Part shown: positions 1 to 6,808 of the stretch, in pieces
How positions within the stretch are numbered: the first letter of the stretch is position 1
How the letters are laid out: each line of letters opens with the position of its first letter
Assembly (NCBI GenBank): GCA_016200125.1
Contig: JACQFK010000579.1
Span: forward strand, 1 to 10,735
DNA length: 10,735 bases
DNA from: Planctomycetota bacterium
GTDB lineage: Bacteria > Planctomycetota > MHYJ01 > JACPRB01
Direction: 5' to 3'
The notes under the pieces: model-generated
What the model saw: only the letters and a program-made list of their open reading frames with translations
The model's database searches: none
Told to the model about the DNA's origin: nothing
Made by a program: the position numbers and the translations under genes

Positions 1-8
1 CCATGCTC

Positions 9-1289
9 CTACTTGCCCCCGACGGTGTAGCAGTAGAGGTTGTCCTGGTCGCGCAGATAGAGCCGGCCGTTGAAGACGACCGGGTAGGCCCAGGTCTCCT
101 TGCCGCTGGGGCTGGGCTGGGCGAACTTGCCCTTCTCCTTGTAGGACTCGGGGTTCGCCTCCACCAGCGCGATGGAGCTTCCGCCCTTGTTGTCGCCGCG
201 GACGAAGAGCATGCCGTCGGCGGCGGTGATCGAGCCCTTGCCCACGCAGCCGTTCGACCAGACCACCTTGCCGGTCTTGATCTCGACGCACTTCAGGCTG
301 CCGCCGTCGGGGCCGTAGACGTGCTCGCCGATCACGACGAAGCCGCCGATGTGGCTCTCCATCTGCTTCTGGGCGTAAAGCTCCTGCGCCTTGAACTGGC
401 CGCCCGCGGCCGTGATCTGGAAGGCGTGGGCGCCGACGCCGTAGCCGGAGCTGACGAAGACGATGTTGTCCTTGCTCATGACAGGCGTGTGGATGACCGC
501 GGTCTGCCCGGCGCGGTCCGCCCTCCAGGCGAGCTTGCCGGCCTTGGTGATGCCCGCGACGCTCTTGTCGGTGAAGACGAGGTACTGGGGGACGTTGCCG
601 ATGTCGACGGGGACGAGCGACGAGTAGGCGGCTTTGTCCTTCAGCTCGGCGCTCTGCCAGACCGGCGCGCCGTTCATCTTGTTCAGCGCCGCCACGGTGC
701 CCTTGTTGCCGCCCGGCGTCACCAGGAGCATCGGGCCGTCGAGGAGGGGCGACTCCGAGTAGCCCCAGCCGGACATCATCTCGCCGCCCAGGGCGCTCAT
801 GTTCTTGCGCCAGACCTCGGCGCCGTTGACGGCGTTGACGGCGACGAGGTCGCCATACTGGCCCACCGCGAAGACCATCTTGCCGTCCGTCGCGGGCGTG
901 CAGCGAGGGCCGGGATAGCCGCCGCCGCCGCCGGTGTTGCCCACCTTGGACTGCCAGACGACTCTGCCGTCCGCCGCGCTGATCGCGATCAGCATGCAGG
1001 AACTGCCCACGTCGCCCATCGTGTAGACGAACTTGCCGGCGACCGAGACGCTCGAGAAGCCGCCGCCGATGCCGGTCGCCTTCCAGGCCAGGGTCGGGCC
1101 GTTCGCCGGCCACTCCTTGAGGATGCCGGTCTCGGGGGAGATGCCGTCGCGCTTGGGCCCGCGGAACTGGCCCCAGTCGGGGACGCCGGAGCCGACTTCC
1201 TTCTTGGAGGCCTGGCCGAAGGAGAGCGAGGCGGCGGCCGTCAGAGTGACGAGGAAGAGCAGCCGCCCCAGGTTCGTTGCGAGCTTCAC
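9..1289 (-). CDS. Secreted PQQ-like beta-propeller repeat protein
   Basis: This 426-residue protein is predicted to be exported and folded as a PQQ-like (BamB/quinoprotein-type) beta-propeller. Its substrate or partner is unknown. A basic start followed by a hydrophobic run (LLFLVTLTAAASLSFG) forms a Sec signal peptide in about the first 25 residues. The mature start has W-G-Q-F-R-G-P-x-R-D-G-I-S-P-E-T-G, a family hallmark. Blade-closing motifs follow: LIAISAADGRVVW, LVAVNAVNGAEVW, VAALNKMNGAPVW and LKCVEIKTGKVVW. A glycine run (GNTGGGGGYPGP) lies in an early loop. I chose the GTG at 1289 because a GGAG at 1302-1299 sits nine bases upstream and the signal peptide then begins with K. An in-frame TTG at 1304 would add five residues. 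The gene diverges from the operon starting at 1493. The fold call is confident; a catalytic role is not supported, because quinoprotein active-site motifs were not seen. Confidence 0.9.
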   Translation of the reverse strand: MKLATNLGRLLFLVTLTAAASLSFGQASKKEVGSGVPDWGQFRGPKRDGISPETGILKEWPANGPTLAWKATGIGGGFSSVSVAGKFVYTMGDVGSSCMLIAISAADGRVVWQSKVGNTGGGGGYPGPRCTPATDGKMVFAVGQYGDLVAVNAVNGAEVWRKNMSALGGEMMSGWGYSESPLLDGPMLLVTPGGNKGTVAALNKMNGAPVWQSAELKDKAAYSSLVPVDIGNVPQYLVFTDKSVAGITKAGKLAWRADRAGQTAVIHTPVMSKDNIVFVSSGYGVGAHAFQITAAGGQFKAQELYAQKQMESHIGGFVVIGEHVYGPDGGSLKCVEIKTGKVVWSNGCVGKGSITAADGMLFVRGDNKGGSSIALVEANPESYKEKGKFAQPSPSGKETWAYPVVFNGRLYLRDQDNLYCYTVGGK

Positions 1290-1310
1290 GAGCAAGGTCT
1301 CCAAATCATG

Positions 1311-1324
1311 GATTTCCGGAAATC
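1311..1324. promoter_or_regulatory. Perfect 14-bp palindrome, candidate operator
   Basis: GATTTCCGGAAATC reads identically on both strands. It lies about 22 bases upstream of the minus-strand propeller start at 1289, just downstream of an AT-rich stretch (TATAGATATAGG on the minus strand, 1339-1328) that is the best -10 candidate for that gene. No good -35 is visible. The position would suit a dimeric repressor, or the palindrome could be a small hairpin in the 5' leader. No regulator can be assigned. Confidence 0.4.
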
Positions 1325-1426
1325 GTCCCTATATCTATACACGCCCCAAGAGGGCCCCTATCGCCTTCCTTCACGACAAACGCGGGGCTTCCACCCGGAA
1401 TATCCGGAATCCCGGAGGGCTCCGCA

Positions 1427-1455
1427 TTGTTACAAACCCGGCATTCCCGTAGAAT
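1427..1455 (+). promoter_or_regulatory. Sigma70-like promoter of the 1493-5805 operon
   Basis: TTGTTA (1427-1432) and TAGAAT (1450-1455) are separated by 17 bases. They match the TTGACA/TATAAT consensus at four and five of six positions. The predicted transcript would begin near 1462, leaving about 30 bases of leader before the ATG at 1493. It would leave essentially no leader for an in-frame GTG at 1463, which argues for the ATG. The stretch from 1290 to 1492 otherwise holds only the minus-strand palindrome and short CCGGAAT repeats. Confidence 0.55.
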
Positions 1456-1492
1456 CCAGGGAGTGAGTCTGGCCGAGTTCGAGCTGACGCAA

Positions 1493-2053
1493 ATGGCTGA
1501 CCGGATCAAAGTCTTCCCCCTCATCGCGCTCGGGGCCGTGGTCATCATGGGCATCGTGCTCTACCTGGTCACGATGAAAAGCCGGCCCTCCAAGGTCGAT
1601 CCGCCCCCCCTCGGGAATCCCCCGCCGCCGGAGGCGCGTCCCGAGCCGAAGGGCGCGGTCCAGGCCCCGCCCCCGACGAACGATCCCGGCCAGAAGATCC
1701 TGGACGGCGCCGACGGGGCCTTCCGGAGCGGCATGTTTCCCACCGCGCTGAAGTTCTACAAGGACTTCGAGCTCCGCTACGCGGGGACGGAGGTCTACGA
1801 CCGCAACATCAGCAGGGTCTGGGAGCGGATCCACACCAGCCACGCCTCGACGCCCAAGGAGAAGCAGGATCCCGAGACGCCCGCCTATCTCGAGGCGCGG
1901 CGGAAGCTCGCGGAGGAATGGAAGAAGATCAAGCCGCTCACGGCCTCCCCGCCCACGCCGGAATCCAGGGCGGAAGCGGAGAAGTTCCTCTCGTCGCTCC
2001 CTCCCCAGGACGGACGGCGGAAGATCATTGACGCGTGGCGGGACGGCAAGTGA
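1493..2053 (+). CDS. Small membrane-anchored protein with proline-rich linker and TPR-like segment
   Basis: This 186-residue protein is not recognised as a named family. A single hydrophobic helix near residues 7-27 (KVFPLIALGAVVIMGIVLYL) would anchor it in the membrane. A linker rich in Pro (about 30-65) follows, then a helical, charged region. Residues about 66-110 (ILDGADGAFRSGMFPTALKFY...) have the alternation of a TPR-like helix pair. The C-terminus (PPTPESRAEAEKFLSS...) also looks helical. The likely topology is an N-terminal anchor with the helical part outside the cytoplasm. The ATG was chosen because the promoter at 1427-1455 would place it about 30 bases into the transcript, with a weak GAG nine bases upstream. 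The stop overlaps the GTG of the next gene (GTGA), which implies translational coupling. It may be an adaptor for the downstream lipoprotein; that is inference from operon position only. Confidence 0.75.
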   Translation: MADRIKVFPLIALGAVVIMGIVLYLVTMKSRPSKVDPPPLGNPPPPEARPEPKGAVQAPPPTNDPGQKILDGADGAFRSGMFPTALKFYKDFELRYAGTEVYDRNISRVWERIHTSHASTPKEKQDPETPAYLEARRKLAEEWKKIKPLTASPPTPESRAEAEKFLSSLPPQDGRRKIIDAWRDGK

Positions 2054-2616
2054 CCCTGGAAGCCGTTCCCTACTTCGTCGGCATCGGATTCCTTCTCGCG
2101 TGCGTGTTCGGCGTTCCGCTGCTGCGCAAGCAGTCTCACGAGGCGATGCTGAAGGGCCTCGGGCTGGAGGGCGTGACCGTCGTCCCGAAGTTCTGGTCGC
2201 TCAGCGGGCTCCGGATCGAGCGGTCGAAGTGGAAAGGCGAGGTGTTCTTCCAGGCGGCGCGAGCAGGCGGGGGGCGGGCCGGACATCTCCGCTATGTCGT
2301 CGAGTTCCGGGTGCCCGTTCCCGTGATCTCCCTGAACCGGGACGCGACGAAGGAGTCCAAAGTCCGCACGGGCGACGACGACTTCGACCGGAAGATCTCG
2401 GTCGAGGGCGACCCCGCCTTCGCCCGGAAGCTGCTCGTTCCCGTCATGAGGGAACGTCTGATGCGGCTGGACGAGGTCGGCGGCCGGGTCCTGGCGATCG
2501 GAGAGGGCAGCGTCGAAATCGACGGGCCGCTTCCGGCCGGGTTGCCGGACTTGAAGCGGTTCCTGGAGCTGTGCGATGCCATCGTCGACGGGACGGTGGC
2601 CGCCGCGGGCGCATGA
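2050..2616 (+). CDS. Hypothetical single-pass membrane protein
   Basis: This 188-residue protein of unknown function starts at a GTG that shares GTGA with the stop of the previous gene. A GGGA lies six bases upstream. A hydrophobic segment at about residues 5-25 (AVPYFVGIGFLLACVFGVPLL) is a membrane anchor. The remainder is an alpha/beta soluble domain. It contains VEFRVPVPVISLNRD, then TGDDDFDRKISVEGD, then a helix beginning ARKLLVPVMRERLMRL and a strand GGRVLAIGEGSVEIDGPL. The TGD-x-x-FD-x-x-x-x-V-x-G pattern followed by 'A..LL.P..R..L..L' resembles an uncharacterised domain I have seen in other bacteria, but I cannot name it safely. The stop overlaps the ATG of the lipoprotein gene (ATGA), so the three genes look translationally coupled. 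An alternative GTG at 2035 would add five residues. Confidence 0.75.
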   Translation: MTLEAVPYFVGIGFLLACVFGVPLLRKQSHEAMLKGLGLEGVTVVPKFWSLSGLRIERSKWKGEVFFQAARAGGGRAGHLRYVVEFRVPVPVISLNRDATKESKVRTGDDDFDRKISVEGDPAFARKLLVPVMRERLMRLDEVGGRVLAIGEGSVEIDGPLPAGLPDLKRFLELCDAIVDGTVAAAGA

Positions 2617-4511
2617 AATCCGCGAAGCCGCTGCTGGCGCTGGCGCTGGCTGGACTTCTTTCCTGCGGCGACTCCTCCTCGCCGGGCAGCGGAAAGCACG
2701 CGCCGATCACCGGGACGCTCCAGCTGACCGTTGGCGCCGACGCCTCGTTGGGTCCGACGTTCTGGGCCATTCTCCGCCGGGACGGCGCCGACGAGTTCAA
2801 GGTCGAGAAGATAACCCCGGGCACCCGCAGGGCGCTGGCCTGGCGGGAGGAAGTCACCCAGCCCCGGACCTGGAAGCTCAAGTTCGGCCCCTCGAGGCAT
2901 CCGACCTACCAGCTCATCCTCGTCGCCGGCGAGCAGCGGCCCGAGGCGGGCATGGCCGCGCTCGCGGGCTTCCACGACCCGGCGAAGTCGGCGGCCATCG
3001 CGTACTTCGCGATTCAGCTCGACGGCGAGCGGGAGCTGAAGGTGGAGCTTCCGAAGCCCGCGCCGCTCTCGGTTTCGGTGGTCGATCCCTCGGGCGCGCC
3101 GCTGGAAGGGGCTCGGGTCGTCGGGATCGCCACGCCGCGCTACCTGTTCCTGGACGGCTTCGATCCGGAGCGGGTCGACGCCATGCACACCTCCTGGTCC
3201 TTCGACTTCTGGAACTTCGACCACGTGCAGCACAACAAGATCGCGCCCGAGCGGATCCGGACGGCGAAAACCGACGCGCAGGGAAACTGCCGGCTCGACG
3301 GCTTCATCGGCTGGGCCGGGATCTCCGAGCGCGACGAGCGCTTCGCGATGCCGCGGAGCCTGCTGGCGATGGACGACCTGAGGTCGGCCCGCTTCTGCAT
3401 CACGAAGAAGCCGGCCGGCGTGAGGCTGAGCGTCGAGGGCCTTCCGGGCCGCGACACCTCGATCACCGAGCGGGGCCTGATCGTCGACGGCGACTGGCCG
3501 CTGCCGGAGGGCTTCAAGCCGGCGCGCTGGAGCGAGCGGCTGCCCTTCCTGCAGGGGAAGAGCGCGGAGTTCTTCACGCCCTGCCGCGAGGTCCGCGTGA
3601 GACCGATGAGCCGCGTCCACCGGGTCGCCGAGGGGGAGATCGTGAAGGAGATCGCGCCCGGGGAGGACCGGAAGCATGCGGTCAAGGTGGAGGAGCTCCC
3701 GCACCGGACGATCGAGGGCGAGGCGGTCTTCGAGCCCTCCGACCTGCTCAGCCGGGAGCACTGCGGGATCGAGCTCTATGAAAGCGGGCCGGCGGGGCGA
3801 TTGATCCGCGCCGCGGGATCGCTGGGCGGTCCGGGCGTGCCCAAGAGCGGCCGCGTGCCCTTCGCCTTTCACGTGACGGACGAAGGCCCCTACACGGTGG
3901 TGGTCCGGTCGGGAAACTACATCTGCACCGTGGTGCGCGACGTGAAGGCGCCCCGCGAGGAGCTGATGATCCCGCTTTCGCTGGACAAGAGGAACATCCC
4001 CTGCCCGTTGATCGTAAGAGGGAAGGACGGAGCGGAGGTCGCGGGGGCGGTGATCGGCGCCTGGCCGCAGCGCGATCTCGTGAACGAGTTTCTCAGCGGA
4101 AGCCGGCCCGCCGGAAAGCCGGGGCTGAACACCTTCGTGATCCACGCGGAAGCCGGCAGCGCGATCCTGCGGGACGTGGCCGTGGAACAGGGACGCGCGC
4201 CGAAGCTGGAGGCGACGCTGACGCCCGGCGTCACGGTCGCGGGCCGGCTGGTGGATGCGGAGGGGCGGCCGGTCGCCGGCCAGTGGGTCCACCTGTCCTG
4301 GCCCGGCTACTTCCGGATGGCGAGCGCCTTCCGCTGGCTGTCCGACCTGACCGGCGACGACGGGAAGTTCGAGATCCCGAGAGTGCCGGCCGGGCCCTGG
4401 CGGCTGTACCTGCGCGGGACCGGGGCGCCCGTCGGGGGCGAGCTGGCGCTGCCCGCCGAGGGCGGAACCTGGGATGCGGGAGATTTGAAGATCCAGCGGT
4501 CGGATCGCTAG
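2613..4511 (+). CDS. Large lipoprotein with carboxypeptidase-regulatory-like domains
   Basis: This 632-residue protein begins with a lipoprotein signal, MKSAKPLLALALAGLLSC. The lipobox L-L-S-C ends at Cys18 and is followed by a flexible Ser/Gly stretch. The body is a string of predicted beta-sandwich domains. The clearest are around residues 150-236 (LSVSVVDPSGAPLEGARVVG, ending AQGNCRLDGF) and 540-632 (VAGRLVDAEGRPVAG, ending TGDDGKFEIPRVPAGPWRLY). Both have the 'G.V.D..G.P..GA.V' and 'T...G.F.....G.Y.L' signatures of carboxypeptidase regulatory-like folds. A third possible copy lies near residue 450 (CPLIVRGKDGAEVAGAVIG). No catalytic centre is visible, so a structural, adhesive or ligand-binding role at the outer surface is more likely than an enzyme. 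The ATG overlaps the previous stop (ATGA); the upstream region has no strong ribosome site. The middle section (237-440) was not assigned. Confidence 0.85.
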   Translation: MKSAKPLLALALAGLLSCGDSSSPGSGKHAPITGTLQLTVGADASLGPTFWAILRRDGADEFKVEKITPGTRRALAWREEVTQPRTWKLKFGPSRHPTYQLILVAGEQRPEAGMAALAGFHDPAKSAAIAYFAIQLDGERELKVELPKPAPLSVSVVDPSGAPLEGARVVGIATPRYLFLDGFDPERVDAMHTSWSFDFWNFDHVQHNKIAPERIRTAKTDAQGNCRLDGFIGWAGISERDERFAMPRSLLAMDDLRSARFCITKKPAGVRLSVEGLPGRDTSITERGLIVDGDWPLPEGFKPARWSERLPFLQGKSAEFFTPCREVRVRPMSRVHRVAEGEIVKEIAPGEDRKHAVKVEELPHRTIEGEAVFEPSDLLSREHCGIELYESGPAGRLIRAAGSLGGPGVPKSGRVPFAFHVTDEGPYTVVVRSGNYICTVVRDVKAPREELMIPLSLDKRNIPCPLIVRGKDGAEVAGAVIGAWPQRDLVNEFLSGSRPAGKPGLNTFVIHAEAGSAILRDVAVEQGRAPKLEATLTPGVTVAGRLVDAEGRPVAGQWVHLSWPGYFRMASAFRWLSDLTGDDGKFEIPRVPAGPWRLYLRGTGAPVGGELALPAEGGTWDAGDLKIQRSDR

Positions 4512-4528
4512 AATCGTGGCAGGAAACC

Positions 4529-4533
4529 GGAGG
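4529..4533 (+). promoter_or_regulatory. Strong ribosome binding site deciding the start at 4540
   Basis: GGAGG lies six bases before the ATG at 4540. It is the best Shine-Dalgarno sequence seen in the window. It selects this ATG over an in-frame GTG at 4516 that would place eight charged residues ahead of the signal peptide. Confidence 0.8.
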
Positions 4534-4539
4534 AAACCG

Positions 4540-5805
4540 ATGAACGCGAAAGTGCTGGTCGTGGCGGCGGCTTTGATGGCGGGCGCGGGGGCGATTTCGG
4601 CCGACGACTGGCCGGCTTTCCGCGGACCCGCGGGGAGCGGGAACTCCGCCGAGAAGAGCGCACCGACCGCCTGGGCCGCGGACAAGAACATCAAGTGGAA
4701 GGCGGCGCTGCCGCATCCGGGGAACGGCAGCCCCATCGTCTCCAACGGCCGCGTGTTCGTCGCCGGTCCGGAGGACGCCGAGGGCAAGCGCCGCTCGCTC
4801 TACTGCTTCGACCGCAAGGACGGCAAGCAGCTCTGGGTGAAGACGATCGAGTTCGGCAAGGCCATGCCCACGCACGACACCAATCCGCACTCGGCGTCCA
4901 CGCCGGCGGCGGACGGGAAGAAGGTCGTCGTCTGGCACGGTTCGGCCGGGCTCCACTGCTACGACTTCGAGGGCAAGGCGCTCTGGTCGCGCGACCTGGG
5001 CGTGTTCGACCACATGTGGGGAGAAGGGACTTCGCCCGTGATCCACGACGGAAAGATCTTCCTGAACTCCGGGCCCTCGAAGAAGAAGGTGTTCGTCGCG
5101 GCCTTCAAGCTCGACTCGGGCGAGACGATCTGGGAGAAGGAGGAGCCCTTCAAGGGCAACGGCGACAAGAACGAGGACGACCAGTACATGGGCTCCTGGT
5201 GCACCCCGCTCGTCACGAAGGTCGACGGCAAGGACCAGGTGATCTGCGCGATGGCGACGCGCCTCGTCGCTTACGCGCCGGAGGACGGCAAGATCCTCTG
5301 GTCCTGCGAGGGGATCCGCTTCAACAACGGCGACCTGTCGTACTCCTCCCCGCTGGTGGCCGGGGACATCGTCGTCACCGTGGGCGGCTACGGCGGGCCG
5401 GGCATGGGCGTGAAGCTGGGCGGCTCCGGCGACGTGACGGCGACGCATCGCGTGTGGCGCAACGCCAAGAGCCCGCAGAGCATCGGCTCCGGCGTGGTCG
5501 TGGACGGCTACATCTACATGCCTTGGGCCGGCTGGAACACGATCGACTGCATCGACCCGAAGACGGGGAAGATGGTCTGGCGCGAGCGGGCGAAGGCCGC
5601 GTTCTGGGGCTCGATCGTGATGGCCGGCGGCCGGGCCTACGTGACGGACCAGGCGGGGCGCACGGTTGTGTTCAAGCCCAATCCCGAGAAGTTCGAGGGG
5701 ATCGCGGCGAACGAGCTCGGGGACAAGAGCAATTCGACCCCCGCGATCTCGGACGGCCAGATCTTCATCCGCACGTTCAAGTCGCTGTACTGCATCGCGG
5801 AATGA
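4540..5805 (+). CDS. Secreted PQQ-like beta-propeller repeat protein
   Basis: This 421-residue protein is predicted to be exported. The signal peptide MNAKVLVVAAALMAGAGAISA is followed by D-D-W-P-A-F-R-G-P-A-G-S-G-N-S, the usual mature N-terminus of these propellers. Blade motifs include LYCFDRKDGKQLW (about 87-99), LHCYDFEGKALW, VAAFKLDSGETIW, LVAYAPEDGKILW and IDCIDPKTGKMVW. The C-terminal strand FIRTFKSLYCIAE should close the first blade. A late segment KLGGSGDVTATHRVW is shared with three of the other propellers here. The gene begins 28 bases after the lipoprotein stop with no separate promoter seen, so it is probably cotranscribed with the three genes before it. Several blades carry a Cys before the Asp of the docking motif. 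It is unlikely to be a real quinoprotein dehydrogenase, because the catalytic Asp-Glu-Asn environment was not found. Confidence 0.9.
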   Translation: MNAKVLVVAAALMAGAGAISADDWPAFRGPAGSGNSAEKSAPTAWAADKNIKWKAALPHPGNGSPIVSNGRVFVAGPEDAEGKRRSLYCFDRKDGKQLWVKTIEFGKAMPTHDTNPHSASTPAADGKKVVVWHGSAGLHCYDFEGKALWSRDLGVFDHMWGEGTSPVIHDGKIFLNSGPSKKKVFVAAFKLDSGETIWEKEEPFKGNGDKNEDDQYMGSWCTPLVTKVDGKDQVICAMATRLVAYAPEDGKILWSCEGIRFNNGDLSYSSPLVAGDIVVTVGGYGGPGMGVKLGGSGDVTATHRVWRNAKSPQSIGSGVVVDGYIYMPWAGWNTIDCIDPKTGKMVWRERAKAAFWGSIVMAGGRAYVTDQAGRTVVFKPNPEKFEGIAANELGDKSNSTPAISDGQIFIRTFKSLYCIAE

Positions 5806-5818
5806 GGGAGGAGTATCG

Positions 5819-5877
5819 GGTACGAGGAACCAGGATCAGGAGTCGCCCCTGGCACTTTGTGCTTGGTACGTCGTACC
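5819..5877. repeat. Structured repeat between convergent gene ends; possible two-way terminator
   Basis: Inverted arms GGTACGA (5819-5825) and TCGTACC (5871-5877) enclose two smaller hairpins: CCAGG (5830-5834) with CCTGG (5848-5852), and GCAC-TTT-GTGC (5852-5862). A competing 13-base hairpin, GGTACG-T-CGTACC (5865-5877), abuts the stop codon of the repressor gene, which begins at base 5877. There is no U-run on either strand, so a classic intrinsic terminator is not certain. The clustered GTAC and GCAC words look more like a dispersed intergenic repeat than random spacer. Confidence 0.45.
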
Positions 5878-6206
5878 TATCTCTTTCCGGGGCGGAACGG
5901 GACGAAGGAGATCTGGCAGCAGCCGAGGTTGAGGCCCTTGCCTGCCTCGGGCGAGGCGGCGTCGGGCGCCACGGCGTAGCGCACCGCCTTGCCCTCGCGG
6001 CGCGACGTCACGAGCCCCGCGTCCCGCAGCACCTTGAGGTGATGCGAGAGCAGGCTCTGGTCGATCCGCAGCCGGGCGTTGATCTCCGTCACGTTCTTCG
6101 GGCCGTCGAGCAGCGATTCCATCACCGAGAGGCGGGTGACGTCGGCCAGCACGCGCAGCTTGTCCGCGCAGAGGACGGAGCTCGTCGACTTCTTCGCCGG
6201 CTTCAT
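5877..6206 (-). CDS. ArsR/SmtB-family metal-responsive repressor
   Basis: This 109-residue protein has the winged-helix fold of the ArsR/SmtB family. Residues 11-33 (VLCADKLRVLADVTRLSVM...) form the first helices with the family D-x-T-R-L motif. VTEINARLRIDQSLLSHHLKVLRDAGLV (39-66) is the helix-turn-helix with the typical S-x-L-L-S-H-H-L-K-x-L recognition helix. SRREGKAVRYAV (68-79) is the wing. Members derepress their operon when they bind metal. The classic ELCVCD metal site of arsenic or cadmium sensors is absent. The only cysteines are Cys13 and the vicinal pair Cys96-Cys97 in NLGCCQISF near the C-terminus, so metal may be bound there. It starts five bases after the merTP stop, indicating a cotranscribed, probably autoregulated pair. 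The stop codon touches the inverted repeat at 5819-5877. Mercury is the likely inducer given the neighbour, but that is inference. Confidence 0.9.
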   Translation of the reverse strand: MKPAKKSTSSVLCADKLRVLADVTRLSVMESLLDGPKNVTEINARLRIDQSLLSHHLKVLRDAGLVTSRREGKAVRYAVAPDAASPEAGKGLNLGCCQISFVPFRPGKR

Positions 6207-6211
6207 GAGAT

Positions 6212-6766
6212 TCAGGGTATCTTGATGTGGCCCGTGTGGTCCACCGCTTTCAGCGCCCGTGAAACCATGGCATCGTCGATCTCCGCCTCCGCGCGCACGA
6301 TCAGGATCGCCTCCTTGCGGAGGTGGTTGATCCGGACCTTGCGGACCCCGGGCAGCGCACCCAGGGTCTCCTTCGCCGGGCCCTCGCAGCAGGCGGCGAT
6401 TTCGATGTTGTCGATGTGGACGACGACCTTGCGCGTGCCAGGCTCGTCGGCCGTCAGGTCCTCCTCCCGGCTGTCCCGCAGCCAGGTCACCGCATAGGGG
6501 GTCCCCACGACGACGACGAACACCGTGGCGGACACCCACATCAGGACCCGGTTCTTCATCGTGGAAGGCTTCGAGTAGACGCGGGAGAAGCCGAAGGTGA
6601 GGATGGCGAGGGACATGCCGATCATGAAGGGCCGGAGGGGATGGATGATCGATCCCAGGCTGAGGGTTCCCAGCCCCAGCGAGGCGAGCGCCAGGGGGAG
6701 GGTGCAGCAGGTAGAGAGGACCGCCGAGAGCAGGAGCGAGCCGATGGCGGCGAGCTTGTCCTTCAT
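6212..6766 (-). CDS. merTP: MerT-MerP fusion, mercuric ion transport protein
   Basis: This 184-residue protein joins a three-helix MerT-like transporter to a C-terminal MerP/HMA-like metal-binding domain. Membrane helices are near residues 5-30, 44-64 and 74-95. Helix 1 holds the MerT-type vicinal pair in LLLSAVLSTCCTLPLALASLG (Cys20-Cys21). The loop between helices 2 and 3 (SRVYSKPSTMKNR) lacks the two cysteines of classical MerT. The HMA part (about 112-184) has the spacing of MerP: 12 residues from its last Cys to the G-V before strand 2 (LPGVRKVRI). However, the usual C-x-x-C is replaced by A-A-C-C (124-127). MerT imports Hg(II) for cytoplasmic reduction; no merA is in the window. The ATG has AAAGG about four bases upstream. 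It is transcribed with the repressor gene. Substrate assignment to mercury is from family knowledge. Confidence 0.85.
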   Translation of the reverse strand: MKDKLAAIGSLLLSAVLSTCCTLPLALASLGLGTLSLGSIIHPLRPFMIGMSLAILTFGFSRVYSKPSTMKNRVLMWVSATVFVVVVGTPYAVTWLRDSREEDLTADEPGTRKVVVHIDNIEIAACCEGPAKETLGALPGVRKVRINHLRKEAILIVRAEAEIDDAMVSRALKAVDHTGHIKIP

Positions 6767-6808
6767 GCGGCCTTTATTACGTGCACGACGCGGCGCTTAT
6801 TTCCCCTT

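Noticed and set aside
1463..1492. Upstream GTG start for the first operon gene
   Set aside because: The G-rich sequence directly adjoining it leaves no spacing for a ribosome site, and the predicted transcript begins at about the same base.
2292..4787. Very long open frame on the minus strand opposite the lipoprotein gene, and similar long frames opposite other genes
   Set aside because: The translated products are rich in Arg, Ala, Gly, Pro and Asp with no domain signature, as expected from the antisense of GC-rich coding DNA. The plus-strand genes have clear signal peptides and family motifs.
5797..5897. GCGGAA direct repeat on both sides of the 5819-5877 repeat as a target-site duplication
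   Set aside because: Six bases in GC-rich DNA are too short to be convincing, and the copies lie 20 or so bases outside the inverted arms.
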